Shown here one piece after another: positions 17,559-26,173 of a stretch of DNA of 64,000 nucleotides. Location: positions 124,001-188,000 of the forward strand of contig NZ_JAAUVI010000005.1 of NCBI RefSeq assembly GCF_021352225.1. Direction: 5' to 3'. The translations under genes and the position numbers were made by a program. This DNA comes from Methylobacterium sp. C25. GTDB taxonomy: Bacteria > Pseudomonadota > Alphaproteobacteria > Rhizobiales > Beijerinckiaceae. Each line of letters begins with the position of its first letter. The first letter of the stretch is position 1. The notes beneath the pieces are model-generated. The model saw only the letters and a program-made list of their open reading frames with translations. It had not been told where the DNA came from and did no database searches.

Positions 17559-17648
17559 GGAGAGGTGGCAGAGCGGTTGAATGCACCGCACTCGAAATGC
17601 GGCATGGGTGCAAGCCCATCGGGGGTTCGAATCCCTCCCTCTCCGCCA
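17559..17648 (+). tRNA. tRNA-Ser (anticodon CGA)
   Basis: 90 nt including encoded CCA. Acceptor GGAGAGG pairs with CCTCTCC, anticodon stem CCGCA/TGCGG holds loop CTCGAAA with anticodon CGA at 17593-17595, long class-II variable arm (ATGGGTGCAAGCCCAT), T-arm GGGGGTTCGAATCCCTC. The long variable arm and anticodon identify it as serine. Confidence 0.97.
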
Positions 17649-18030
17649 TTTGGTGTACCAGCTAACCGCAGTTGCCACGGTGAAATGGGCTGGCGTGTTT
17701 GAAGGAGGGCTGCCTTCATCCGGCCCTTGATCGTTTCGAACAAGTGCTCGACCGGCTGCGGGCGCGTCGCATCGCGTAGCAGTTCAGCTGGGACTGGCCC
17801 ACCGCCTCTTCTGCCGCTCCATGACCAAGCAGGCCTGACAGACCGTTATCCAGAAGCGGCTTGGCGTCAGCCCGCCTCTACACTCGCGAAGCAGGGGGGA
17901 GCCGCTCGCAAGTTGCAACTGGCAAATAGGTCCGATGTCGGTCGCGCCGAGTCAGGTTTTTCCTCAGTATCCGGAGGCGATTGTCGTCAATAGCGTCGAG
18001 TCCGCGCGATTTCATCGAGTGGAGAGACTG
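17649..18030. other. Junction between tRNA-Ser and the polysaccharide locus
   Basis: No intact gene. On the minus strand 17650-17830 there is an open stretch with protein-like composition (PQPVEHLFETIKGRMKAALL) that runs into the tRNA; it looks like a remnant of a coding region but I do not recognise it. No duplicated tRNA 3' end was found further along the window. Confidence 0.35.
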
Positions 18031-18828
18031 ATGGCGGTGGGCTCGGGATCAATCTTGAGTGACGGGTCTGAGACGTGGGTCGCGCCTCGATCGCTTCGCA
18101 ACTGCCTCGGAGCCGACGAAATCGTTCCGCGCGCGGAGGATGCCTGGACCAGCCTCAAGCCCAGCCTCGAACGTGTGATCGCGGAGGCGAAGGTTCGCCG
18201 TGTGTTGGAGATCGGAGGCGGTCGCCACCCGTTCTTCACTGTAGCGGATTCCAAGCGGCTTGGGTTCGATCTGACCGTCAACGACTTGGATGCGGAGGAA
18301 TTGAGCCATGCCCCCGGCGAGTTCGGACGGCTCGTGCTCGATATCGCGGCCGATCTCGACGGCTCTGGTGTCGAACGCGGTGTGTACGACCTGATCTTTT
18401 CGCGGATGGTCTTCGAGCACGTGCGCGACGCAGAAAAAGCCTGGTCGAACGTCCACACACTGTTGGCGCCCGGCGGGATCGGCTTTGCCTTCGTGCCGAC
18501 GTTGTTCTCGCCGCCCTTCGTCATCAATAGGGCGATGCCGGAAGCCCTCACGAGCCGGGTGCTGCGCCTGATCGATCGGTCGCGAAACCCGGACGAGATC
18601 CCAAAGTTTCCCGCCTTCTACCAAGCTTGCCGAGCGAGCGAGACCGCCCTCGCGCCGATGCTCACCCGGATCGGGTTCCGCGAGGTCTGCGTCGTTCCGT
18701 TCTTCGGGACGCCCTACTTTCCAGCCGTCCCGGTTCTGAAGCACCTCGCCAGTGCCTTCGATCGCTGGGTCGAGCGGCGGGATTGGCGCATCTTCGCCAG
18801 CTACGCCTATATCGTCGCGCGCAAGTGA
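18031..18828 (+). CDS. Class I SAM-dependent methyltransferase
   Basis: Rossmann-fold methyltransferase of 265 residues. Seen: SAM-binding motif I VLEIGGGRHPFF, an acidic motif after it (FDLTVNDLDAEE), and YDLIFSRMVFEHVRDAEKAW, the UbiE/type-11-like motif with FEHV. ATG 18031 has GGAGAG four bases upstream; the frame is open to 17935, but that ATG has a weaker site. At the left end of the exopolysaccharide locus, it may methylate a sugar or its precursor (inference). Confidence 0.75.
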   Translation: MAVGSGSILSDGSETWVAPRSLRNCLGADEIVPRAEDAWTSLKPSLERVIAEAKVRRVLEIGGGRHPFFTVADSKRLGFDLTVNDLDAEELSHAPGEFGRLVLDIAADLDGSGVERGVYDLIFSRMVFEHVRDAEKAWSNVHTLLAPGGIGFAFVPTLFSPPFVINRAMPEALTSRVLRLIDRSRNPDEIPKFPAFYQACRASETALAPMLTRIGFREVCVVPFFGTPYFPAVPVLKHLASAFDRWVERRDWRIFASYAYIVARK

Positions 18829-18895
18829 CGAATGCGTCGGTCTGTGAACTTCGATCGATGTTCCGACCCTTCGCGGTGATCGAGACCGGCAGGCG

Positions 18896-20137
18896 CTACC
18901 GGTAAACCCGAACCTGATCGATCCAGAGATCGTAATATCCGGACGGTGGCACCGCGACCGGCCAGTCCTGACTGATCGCCAGCGTCAGCATCATAAAGAA
19001 CGGTGACTGGCTGACGGCTCGATACAGGGGCGCGCGAAATTTTTCTGCGCCATCGAAGTAAAAGATCACCTCGTCATCGGTGGTTTCGACACCGTAATCG
19101 TGAAATCCCAGCGAATAGTCCGGCAGTCCCGTGATGTTCCTCTGCGCGATCGGGTGACGCGCGGTCACCGGAGGCGGTGGCCAGTCATGCTCGGTCGCGA
19201 CGTAGGAGGTTGTCGCGTGTCCGTATGCTTCGATGACGTCGATCTCGACGGCGCCTGTCTTCGCACTGTTGCGGATACTGTCCTGGTCCAGGAGCCAGAA
19301 TGAGGGCCAGCAGCCCGGGCCGGCCGGAAGCAGCATCCGCACCTCCGCATACCCCTTGCGGAAGGCAGCGCTGGTCGAACCATCGGGAAAACCCGTCGAG
19401 AGGTGGCCGGTGGTCCATTTGCGGCCGAAACCGGCCGGATCGGTTCGCTGAGGTTGATAGTTGGCCCGAATTCGGAGGAAGCCATCTCGGATGGTGTAAG
19501 GGCTCGGTTCCGTGGAACTGTAGCTGAGGAATGCTGCTGCACTGTATTCCTGTCCGTCCGGCTTCGGGCCCGCATGCCAGATCTTCGGTGACAGCGCGTC
19601 GAAGTTCTCGCTCCAGACGAGAGTCCGGCGATGAGCCGGGTGCCCCAGCGGCCTCTCGACGGACGGGGAGCCGTCTGCCCCTCCCTCGACGAAGAGATGA
19701 ACCCGCAGGCTCAGGTTGGTTTTGAACGAATGGTCGTCCGGCGGCGCATCCCAGGCGAAGACGTCGACCACCAGAGGGCCATTGTCAGCCTTCGAGAGAT
19801 CGACGATCGCCTTGAAGCGCTGGTCTGCGTCGGGGACGGCTAGGGTCCACACGCCGCCCACCACGATCGCTACGCTGCGCATACCTTTTGCGATGCCCGC
19901 GAACGCGACTTTGTCTGCCCGCACTCGCATCCGATCATCGTCGATCGCCACGGTAGAGGCTTGAGCGCCGAGAAGCTGATTGTGGGTCGCGGTCCCCGTT
20001 GGCCCTGGTGAGGTGAGTTGCAGGGCGTATGGTCCGGCCTCCGCGACATCCTCCCCGGCTGCCACAGGAATGGTCGCGACGGTGGCCGCGAGGAGCGTAG
20101 CTCCCAGCAGAAGAAGGCTTCGCAGCCGATTGCGCAT
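18896..20137 (-). CDS. Secreted GH16-family glycanase with N-terminal extension
   Basis: 413-residue exported endo-glycanase candidate. Seen: signal peptide (RSLLLLGATLLAATVATIPVAAG), about 140 residues without a recognised domain, then a GH16 jelly-roll beginning near LVWSENFDALSPKIW. The catalytic ExDxxE signature appears as EIDVIE around residue 295, followed by GFHDYGVETTDDEVIFYFDG. In rhizobial loci, GH16 enzymes such as ExoK trim nascent exopolysaccharide; location here suggests the same role. It is the last gene of a minus-strand group with the polymerase and a GT4 gene. Confidence 0.87.
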   Translation of the reverse strand: MRNRLRSLLLLGATLLAATVATIPVAAGEDVAEAGPYALQLTSPGPTGTATHNQLLGAQASTVAIDDDRMRVRADKVAFAGIAKGMRSVAIVVGGVWTLAVPDADQRFKAIVDLSKADNGPLVVDVFAWDAPPDDHSFKTNLSLRVHLFVEGGADGSPSVERPLGHPAHRRTLVWSENFDALSPKIWHAGPKPDGQEYSAAAFLSYSSTEPSPYTIRDGFLRIRANYQPQRTDPAGFGRKWTTGHLSTGFPDGSTSAAFRKGYAEVRMLLPAGPGCWPSFWLLDQDSIRNSAKTGAVEIDVIEAYGHATTSYVATEHDWPPPPVTARHPIAQRNITGLPDYSLGFHDYGVETTDDEVIFYFDGAEKFRAPLYRAVSQSPFFMMLTLAISQDWPVAVPPSGYYDLWIDQVRVYR

Positions 20138-20171
20138 GCCACTGCCTTCCTTGGCGGTTTGTGAAGGTCGA

Positions 20172-21614
20172 TCAGGCCGGGGCCGCGGCTCCGTGAGCGC
20201 GCCCCGGAACGACGGGAGGCCGGGCCGCCGCCAGCCGGACCGGTCCCGGCGCAGGGAGGTCGACGGGAGTGGCCGCCAAGGCGGCGCATATGAAGAACAT
20301 CAGCCCAAGATCGATGGTCGTGCCCGCGATGCACCCGCTGATGAACAGGGCCGTGCAGGCCGACGCGGCTGCCATGCGTACGGTGCGTCGAGTCCGGTCC
20401 CGTTCGAAGCACGGTGCGACGAGGCAGGTGACGAGGAATGTCGCGTAAGCGAAGGCCCCGAAGACTCCGATCGTCGCGAGGGTGGCGATCACGATGTTCG
20501 AGGCGCGCGCGCTGCCCGGGCCGACGCCAAGCCCATAGCTGTCATAGAAGTTGACGAGGGCCTGACTATTCCAGCTCGCCCGCTCCATTGCAGAGGCCGT
20601 ATTTCCCTTCATAAAGATCAGTTGCTGCAGGATGTCGCTGATGCTGGCCGTCAGCGTGTCATGAAGGTTTATCGTTCCGACGAGGATCAGGGTGATGATC
20701 GGGCTGACGGCGAGGAACGCCAGTCGCGTTGGGCTGACGCGGCCGTACAGGAGCCGTCCGAGGCTACCGAGGTAGACGAGCGCCAGATAGGCCGAGAGCC
20801 CCGCATAGGCCGTCGTCGAGGTCGACGCGACGAGGGCAAGAAACAGCAGCAGCGAGAGCACACCGACGATTCGGGATCGGTAGCCGTCGAGCCACAGTGT
20901 GAAGGTGAAGGCGAAGAGGGTGAGGGTCGCGGTGGCGAAGGCGGACGCTTCGGGAAACGACCCAACCAGGCGCTTGAACCCTACGACCTCGGCCGTGTCG
21001 AGCATGCGATAGGTGGCGTTGCGCATGAAGGCCAGTAAGTCAGCAGTCCCCGTGAAGAACGTCAGGTAGTCGAGCGCTGCGAACACGATGTTGAGGCAGC
21101 CGCAGATCATCATCGCCTGGACGATCCAGCCGTGGCTCTTCTCATCGCGCGCGAACGCGTAGAAGACGCCGAAGCAGAGCACATCGGCGATGAAGTATGC
21201 GGTCTGCGACAGGTTTCCGCTGACAGGCGCGAGCTGTGTGAGCAACAAGCCCGGCCCGAGATCAGTGCGGGCGATCGTGAAGACGTAGCTCGTGCCAGCG
21301 AAAAGACGTGGCATGAAGACTGCGGCCAGGGTCGCATAGAGACCGGTCATAAGCAGCCAGAAGCCCGGCTGCGGCCACGCATAAGCCTCCAATATCCGGC
21401 CGGCAAAAGGCCGGCGCAGAGCGATCAGGACGAGGAAGCCGAGCAGCACATGAGCGGGTGGCAGGTTTGCCGACCCGAGCGCCGTTAGAATGGAGGCGGC
21501 CGCGGCCCCGAGCAGGGTCGACACGACGCATGCCGTGATCGCGAGGCGTTGGCTCTGCACGAGGCCGAGGAGCCCGACGACGAGCGCAACGAGGCCGATC
21601 CACTCGAACGTCAT
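20172..21614 (-). CDS. Multi-pass membrane protein, candidate Wzy-type polysaccharide polymerase
   Basis: 480 residues with about 12 hydrophobic segments. It has a large periplasmic-loop-like region (NLHDTLTASISDILQQLIFMKGNTASAMERASWNSQALVNFYDSYGLGVG split by charged residues), typical of O-antigen ligase/Wzy polymerases (Wzy_C/Wzy-like RASW...GLGVGPGS pattern). It starts 3 bp after the GT4 stop, so it is operonic with that gene. It would join lipid-linked repeat units in the periplasm, partnering the flippase at 26174. Sequence in this class is poorly conserved, so the role rests on topology and context. Confidence 0.7.
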   Translation of the reverse strand: MTFEWIGLVALVVGLLGLVQSQRLAITACVVSTLLGAAAASILTALGSANLPPAHVLLGFLVLIALRRPFAGRILEAYAWPQPGFWLLMTGLYATLAAVFMPRLFAGTSYVFTIARTDLGPGLLLTQLAPVSGNLSQTAYFIADVLCFGVFYAFARDEKSHGWIVQAMMICGCLNIVFAALDYLTFFTGTADLLAFMRNATYRMLDTAEVVGFKRLVGSFPEASAFATATLTLFAFTFTLWLDGYRSRIVGVLSLLLFLALVASTSTTAYAGLSAYLALVYLGSLGRLLYGRVSPTRLAFLAVSPIITLILVGTINLHDTLTASISDILQQLIFMKGNTASAMERASWNSQALVNFYDSYGLGVGPGSARASNIVIATLATIGVFGAFAYATFLVTCLVAPCFERDRTRRTVRMAAASACTALFISGCIAGTTIDLGLMFFICAALAATPVDLPAPGPVRLAAARPPVVPGRAHGAAAPA

Positions 21615-21617
21615 CTC

Positions 21618-22754
21618 TCAGGTGCCGACCGAGACCAAAGCAGGCGGACGAGGCCGCAGCGGGACGACATCTGAAAGGCTCGCCTCGATGAACGCCCTCA
21701 TCCTGCGCTCGAAAACTGGCGTGGCGAAGCGCTCCGACAGTCGCCGGATCGCCTGCGGGTCGATCGTCATACGTTCCAGGCGCGAGACGCCCTCGATGAT
21801 CGCCGCAACGGTCTGCTCGTGAAAGAACAGGCCGGTGACGCCGTCGACGACGGTCTCGGTGGCGCCGCCGCGGCCATAGGCGAGTACGGGACGCCCGCTC
21901 GCCATGGCCTCGACGGGCACGATCCCGAAGTCCTCCTCTCCGGGGAAGATCAGGGCCGCGCACTCGGCATAGAGCCGCCGCAACTCCGCGAAGGGCTGCG
22001 GTCCGAGAACGGTGATCGTCGGGCCCGCGATGCGTTGGATCTCGGTCAGCATTTCGCCGCCGCCGACGACGACCAGCTTGCGCCCCATCGCGTTGAAGGC
22101 TTCGACTGCAAGGTCGGGCCGCTTGTAGGCCACGAGTTCGCCGGCCATGAGGTAGGTTTCGCTCCTGCCGGCCTGCGTATCGATGTAGAAGTCCTCGACG
22201 GCCACAGGCGGCGGAATGACCTGGGCGTCCCGCCGATAGTAACGCGCGATGCGCTGTGCGACCGTCTGCGAATTCGCCACGAAATGATCGACGCGCTGGG
22301 CGGATAGCGCGTCCCAAGAGCGCACGTAATGCGCGGCGGGCATCATCAGCGCCCGTTTCATGACGCCGGTCGAGCGGCGATAGTCGTGGTACATGTTCCA
22401 GACGTACCGCATCGGCGAATGGCAGTAGCAGATGTGGAGCGAGTTCGGCGGCGGGACGATTCCCTTGGCAGGCCCTGACTCGCTGCTGATGATCAGGTCG
22501 TAGCCGCGAAGGTCGAGCTGCTCGAGCGCCATCGGCATCAACGGAAGGTAGTTCTTGTAGAGTTTTGCCGGGAAAGGCAGCGAGCCGATGAAAGATTGCT
22601 CGACTCGGCGCGAACGGATGATCTCGCTGACGGCTTCAGGGCGATAGACATGCGTGAAGAGATCGGCATCCGGAAACATCCGGCAGAGCGCCTCGACGAC
22701 CTTCTCGCCCCCTCTCATGCCGACGAGCCAATAGTGGATGATCGCAACACGCAT
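21618..22754 (-). CDS. Glycosyltransferase family 4 (mannosyltransferase-like)
   Basis: Cytosolic GT-B enzyme of 378 residues. Seen: N-terminal MRVAIIHYWLVGMRGGEKVVEAL with the glycine-rich acceptor loop, HICYCHSPMRYVWN, the donor domain around YLMAGELVAYKRPDLAVEAF and the GT4 EX7E region FPGEEDFGIVPVEAMASGRPV. Transfers a sugar from a nucleotide donor onto the growing repeat unit. First gene of the minus-strand set with the polymerase and GH16 genes. Confidence 0.9.
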   Translation of the reverse strand: MRVAIIHYWLVGMRGGEKVVEALCRMFPDADLFTHVYRPEAVSEIIRSRRVEQSFIGSLPFPAKLYKNYLPLMPMALEQLDLRGYDLIISSESGPAKGIVPPPNSLHICYCHSPMRYVWNMYHDYRRSTGVMKRALMMPAAHYVRSWDALSAQRVDHFVANSQTVAQRIARYYRRDAQVIPPPVAVEDFYIDTQAGRSETYLMAGELVAYKRPDLAVEAFNAMGRKLVVVGGGEMLTEIQRIAGPTITVLGPQPFAELRRLYAECAALIFPGEEDFGIVPVEAMASGRPVLAYGRGGATETVVDGVTGLFFHEQTVAAIIEGVSRLERMTIDPQAIRRLSERFATPVFERRMRAFIEASLSDVVPLRPRPPALVSVGT

Positions 22755-23013
22755 TCTGGATCACTTCCCTTCAGAACTCGGCTGTCTTTGTCGTCAGCTG
22801 CTGCATAGCTCCCGCTAAGATCCGGCTTCGCCACGCTATCCGGGCCTCTTCACTGCGGTCAGTCAGTTCGCGCGCCTGCCGATGTCGGATTTTCCCTGAC
22901 TTGGGCACGATTTTCACTGTCTTCGCGATGGGCTGCCCATCGGGAAGTCTGGCGTCGAGATCTCGCTACCGTCGCTACGGTGTTGAGAGCTGATCTGTCG
23001 TCAGAGGAATGAG

Positions 23014-23784
23014 ATGTTCGCAAGCGTCTCGGACACCACGACCACCATCTCCTGCGACGTCTTCGATACGCTTCTCCATCGAGACGACAGGGCCGAGAGC
23101 AGCCGATTCCGAACCATCGCCGAACTCGCGTCGCAGCGCTTGAGCGGCGAGCACGGCGTTGCGATCAACCCGAGGCTCGTCTGGCGCACTCGAATCTGCG
23201 TTCAGCAGCAAGCCTACCGGGCTGTCGAGCTCGCAAATCCGAAGGGCGACGTGCGCTTCACCGATCTCGTCGCCGTGACCGCGACGATGTTGGGCTTGGA
23301 GGGGCGAAGGGCCGCGATCCTGTGTGAGGCAGAGATCGCAGTGGAGCGGCGGCAGCTACGGCCGAACCGACCGTTCTTGGCGTGGTTGGCCGAACAGGCG
23401 CGAATGGGTCGTCGGGTCATCGCGGCCAGCGACACTTATCACGAGGGCGCGACCATCGCGCATCTCCTCGATACGCTGGCGCCGGGGCATCCGGTCGCCA
23501 CGATCTATACCAGCGCCGACCTCAACGCGACGAAGCGGTCCGGTGCGCTCTTTCCCGCTCTGCTGCGCGCGGAAGGCGTTCGTGCAGATCAGGTCGTGCA
23601 TGTCGGCGACGATGCCTTGGCCGACGTTGAAATGGCTTCCGCCGCCGGTCTGAAAGCCCTTCACCTCGTCCGGCCTCGCCACATCCGCATCCGGCGCAAA
23701 GCGGATGCCGTGCGTGCGCGACTGGAACAATTGCTGGTGCATCGGAACGGTTTTCTGGCAGGCCGCGGGGTAGCCCTCACGTGA
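23014..23784 (+). CDS. HAD-superfamily hydrolase (N-terminal half of a COG5610-like pair)
   Basis: 256-residue HAD phosphatase. Seen: motif I DVFDTLL near residue 15, motif II AASDTY, motif III lysine in NATKRSG, motif IV HVGDDALADVE. Its stop overlaps the GTG start of the next gene (GTGA at 23781-23784), so the two are coupled. Homologous HAD domains in capsule and EPS loci are often fused to the type of protein encoded next; here they are separate. Substrate unknown, possibly a sugar phosphate. Confidence 0.85.
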   Translation: MFASVSDTTTTISCDVFDTLLHRDDRAESSRFRTIAELASQRLSGEHGVAINPRLVWRTRICVQQQAYRAVELANPKGDVRFTDLVAVTATMLGLEGRRAAILCEAEIAVERRQLRPNRPFLAWLAEQARMGRRVIAASDTYHEGATIAHLLDTLAPGHPVATIYTSADLNATKRSGALFPALLRAEGVRADQVVHVGDDALADVEMASAAGLKALHLVRPRHIRIRRKADAVRARLEQLLVHRNGFLAGRGVALT

Positions 23785-25037
23785 GCGGGTCTCCGACGGC
23801 TTCATCCCCCCCCAACTCGGAAGCGTTCGGGCGAGAGGTTCTCGGCCCGATCCTGGCCGAATTCAGTCTGCGGCTCTGGCTCTCGTTGCGCTTTTTCCCC
23901 GAGGCGGACGAGGCGACCCTGCTGTTCTGTGCCCGTGGTGGGCTGCGGCTTAGGCAGGTCTACGAGCGCTTCCTCGCTCGCACCGGTCTGCCTTCGCCGG
24001 TCGCTACGAATAGTCTGATGGTCTCCAGGCTGGTGGCCGCCCGCACCTGCGCCCCCGCCTCTGGCGACGCCCTGCTATCGGAACTCGGACGCGAGTTCGA
24101 GGGCCGGCCCATGGCAGAGGTCGCGCTCGCGCTCACGCAGCGCCCCGACCTCATCTTGTCATCGAAATGGGACGCGCGGTTCGAGCCGCAGCGCTTTGCC
24201 GCCCTTCTGGCGGCGGCTGACGTGGATGCCGTGGCCGTCCGGCAAGCGATCACCGTTCAGGACGCCCTCTTCCGCCGCCATCTGCAGGCGCGTAGCGGCG
24301 GCAGACGGACCGTGATCCTGTGCGACACCGGCCTCTACGGCAGCACGGTGCGGCTTCTGCGCGACGGCGTTCCGGACCGCCGCTGGTTCTGCCTGCAATT
24401 CGCGCGCAGCAACTACAAAGGCCTCGCCACGCCCCATTTCGACTGCACCCGGGGCCTCTCTATCGAGAGCGACGCCTACAAGCCGTGGGAGCTACGTACC
24501 TCCGGCCTGCGATTTTGGCACCTGATCGAAGCCGTTCTTGAGCCGGATCTGCCGAGCGTTCGGACTTTCGTCGAGCCGTCCGAGTCTGAGGAGCCGCGCT
24601 CGAATTTGGAGGTCGAAGGCTGGGAGCACCGGATCGCGGATGACGCACGCGGCCTGTTCTCAGGGGTCCTGGCCTGCATCGACACGCTCGACGAGACATC
24701 GCTGACGCGGATCGACGATGACGCCGCGCTCGCATGGAGGCGGTTCAAGCGTGCTGTCGTCTGGCCCCGCAGCGCTGACCTCGCCACGTTGAGTCTGGCA
24801 GATCGTTCGCGCGACTTCGGCCGGACAGAGAGAGTGACGCAATTCGCATCCGGCGATGTCGCATTGGGGCGCGCGGTTCGAATCCGCGACAGCCTGTGGC
24901 GCGAGGGGGCCGTCATGCGAATGTTTCCGCGTGTCGGTCGTGCCGGGTTGGTCGCGATCGAACTGGCTCATACCAGTCGCGCGCTGCGATCTGTCTACGA
25001 TCGATGGCGTGGCAGCGAGACGGGCATCCCTGCATGA
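23781..25037 (+). CDS. Uncharacterised protein with phosphoribosyltransferase-like motif (C-terminal half of a COG5610-like pair)
   Basis: 418 residues, GTG start overlapping the HAD gene's stop. Seen: ATLLFCARGGLRLRQVYERF near the start and a phosphoribosyltransferase-like loop RRTVILCDTGLYGSTVRLL around residue 175-195 (compare the PRPP loop pattern: hydrophobics, D-x-G-x-x-G-S/T). The rest matches no family I know. Stop overlaps the ATG of the following GT4 gene (ATGA at 25034-25037). Coupling to the HAD and GT genes suggests it acts in sugar activation or transfer; the reaction is unknown. Confidence 0.65.
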   Translation: MSGSPTASSPPNSEAFGREVLGPILAEFSLRLWLSLRFFPEADEATLLFCARGGLRLRQVYERFLARTGLPSPVATNSLMVSRLVAARTCAPASGDALLSELGREFEGRPMAEVALALTQRPDLILSSKWDARFEPQRFAALLAAADVDAVAVRQAITVQDALFRRHLQARSGGRRTVILCDTGLYGSTVRLLRDGVPDRRWFCLQFARSNYKGLATPHFDCTRGLSIESDAYKPWELRTSGLRFWHLIEAVLEPDLPSVRTFVEPSESEEPRSNLEVEGWEHRIADDARGLFSGVLACIDTLDETSLTRIDDDAALAWRRFKRAVVWPRSADLATLSLADRSRDFGRTERVTQFASGDVALGRAVRIRDSLWREGAVMRMFPRVGRAGLVAIELAHTSRALRSVYDRWRGSETGIPA

Positions 25038-26170
25038 GGATCCTTCATCTCGCCAACCACTGCCACGAGATCGGCAACGGCATCATGAACGTCGCCGTGG
25101 ACATCGCCTGTCGCCAGTCCGAGCGCGGGCATTCGGTCGCCATGGCCAGCGCAGGCGGCTCCTACGTGAAGCTCCTGGCTGAGTACGGAGTCAGGCATTT
25201 CGACCTGCGCCAGAGTTGGCGCAGCCCCCTGACGCTGCCGCGTACAGCCTTGGCACTGAAGGCGCTGATCCGGTCTTGGAAGCCGGAGGTCGTCCACGCC
25301 CACATGATGACGGGTGCACTTCTCGGCCGGCTCGTCCGCGCAGGGGCCGACTGGCGACTGGTCACGACGGTCCACAATGAGTGGCAGCGAAGTGCCGTGA
25401 TGATGGGTGTCGGCGACCGCGTCATCGCCGTGAGTGCGGCCGTGGCGGAGCAGATGAGCAAGCGACACATTCCGGCCTCCAGGATCGACGTGGTGCGCAA
25501 CGGGCCGCTGAACTCACCACGCCGCGCAACTGATGGGGACGAGGTCGCTGAACTCTCACATCCCGCGATCCTGACGGTCGCTGGTCTCTATGCCCGCAAA
25601 GGTATCGGCGACCTCATCACGGCGTTTGGCGCTCTGGCCGAGCGTCATCCAAGCGCCGCCCTCTACATTGTCGGCGACGGTCCCGACCGTGCCCGGTTCG
25701 AGGAACAGGCGCGGGCGAGCAGGCTTGGCGGCCGCATCCGCTTCATCGGCTTTCTGGCGGACCCGCGGCCATACTTCCGTGGTGCCGACATCTTCGTCCT
25801 TGCCTCGCGCAGCGAGCCGTTCGGTCTCGTCATCGCGGAGGCGCGAGAGGCTGGCTGTGCAGTAGTCGGAACCGATGTCGGTGGCATTCCCGAGGTTCTC
25901 GAGGGCGGCTGTGCCGGATTGCTGGTGCCGCCAGGCGATCCCGAGACGCTCGGCAGGACGCTGTGCGGGCTGCTCGATGATCCTGCCGAGCTAGCCCGCT
26001 GGCGTGTGGCAGCGGGGCAAGAGCTCGGCTGGCTCGATACGCGCCGCGTGGCGGACGAGACTGTGCAGGTCTACCAGCGCGCCATCGACGCGCATCGCCT
26101 GCGCGGCAGCGGACGACCGATCGCCGCCGGCACCAGACGCCCCTCCCCCGCTGACCGATTAGCAGGCTAG
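25034..26170 (+). CDS. Glycosyltransferase family 4
   Basis: GT-B glycosyltransferase of 378 residues. Seen: MRILHLANHCHEIGNGIMNVA N-terminus, VVHAHMMTGALLGRL, donor-domain start ILTVAGLYARKGIGDLI, and the EX7E region ASRSEPFGLVIAEAREAG with VVGTDVGGIPEVL. Overlaps the preceding stop by four bases and ends 3 bp before the flippase, so it is mid-operon. Acceptor and sugar unknown. Confidence 0.92.
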   Translation: MRILHLANHCHEIGNGIMNVAVDIACRQSERGHSVAMASAGGSYVKLLAEYGVRHFDLRQSWRSPLTLPRTALALKALIRSWKPEVVHAHMMTGALLGRLVRAGADWRLVTTVHNEWQRSAVMMGVGDRVIAVSAAVAEQMSKRHIPASRIDVVRNGPLNSPRRATDGDEVAELSHPAILTVAGLYARKGIGDLITAFGALAERHPSAALYIVGDGPDRARFEEQARASRLGGRIRFIGFLADPRPYFRGADIFVLASRSEPFGLVIAEAREAGCAVVGTDVGGIPEVLEGGCAGLLVPPGDPETLGRTLCGLLDDPAELARWRVAAGQELGWLDTRRVADETVQVYQRAIDAHRLRGSGRPIAAGTRRPSPADRLAG

Positions 26171-26173
26171 GGC

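Noticed and set aside
17471..17743. Minus-strand open frame containing EHLFETIKGRMKAALL next to tRNA-Ser, possibly a transposase or other gene remnant
   Set aside because: The frame runs through the tRNA gene and has no proper start; I could not tie the fragment to a known family, so it is only mentioned as part of the junction.
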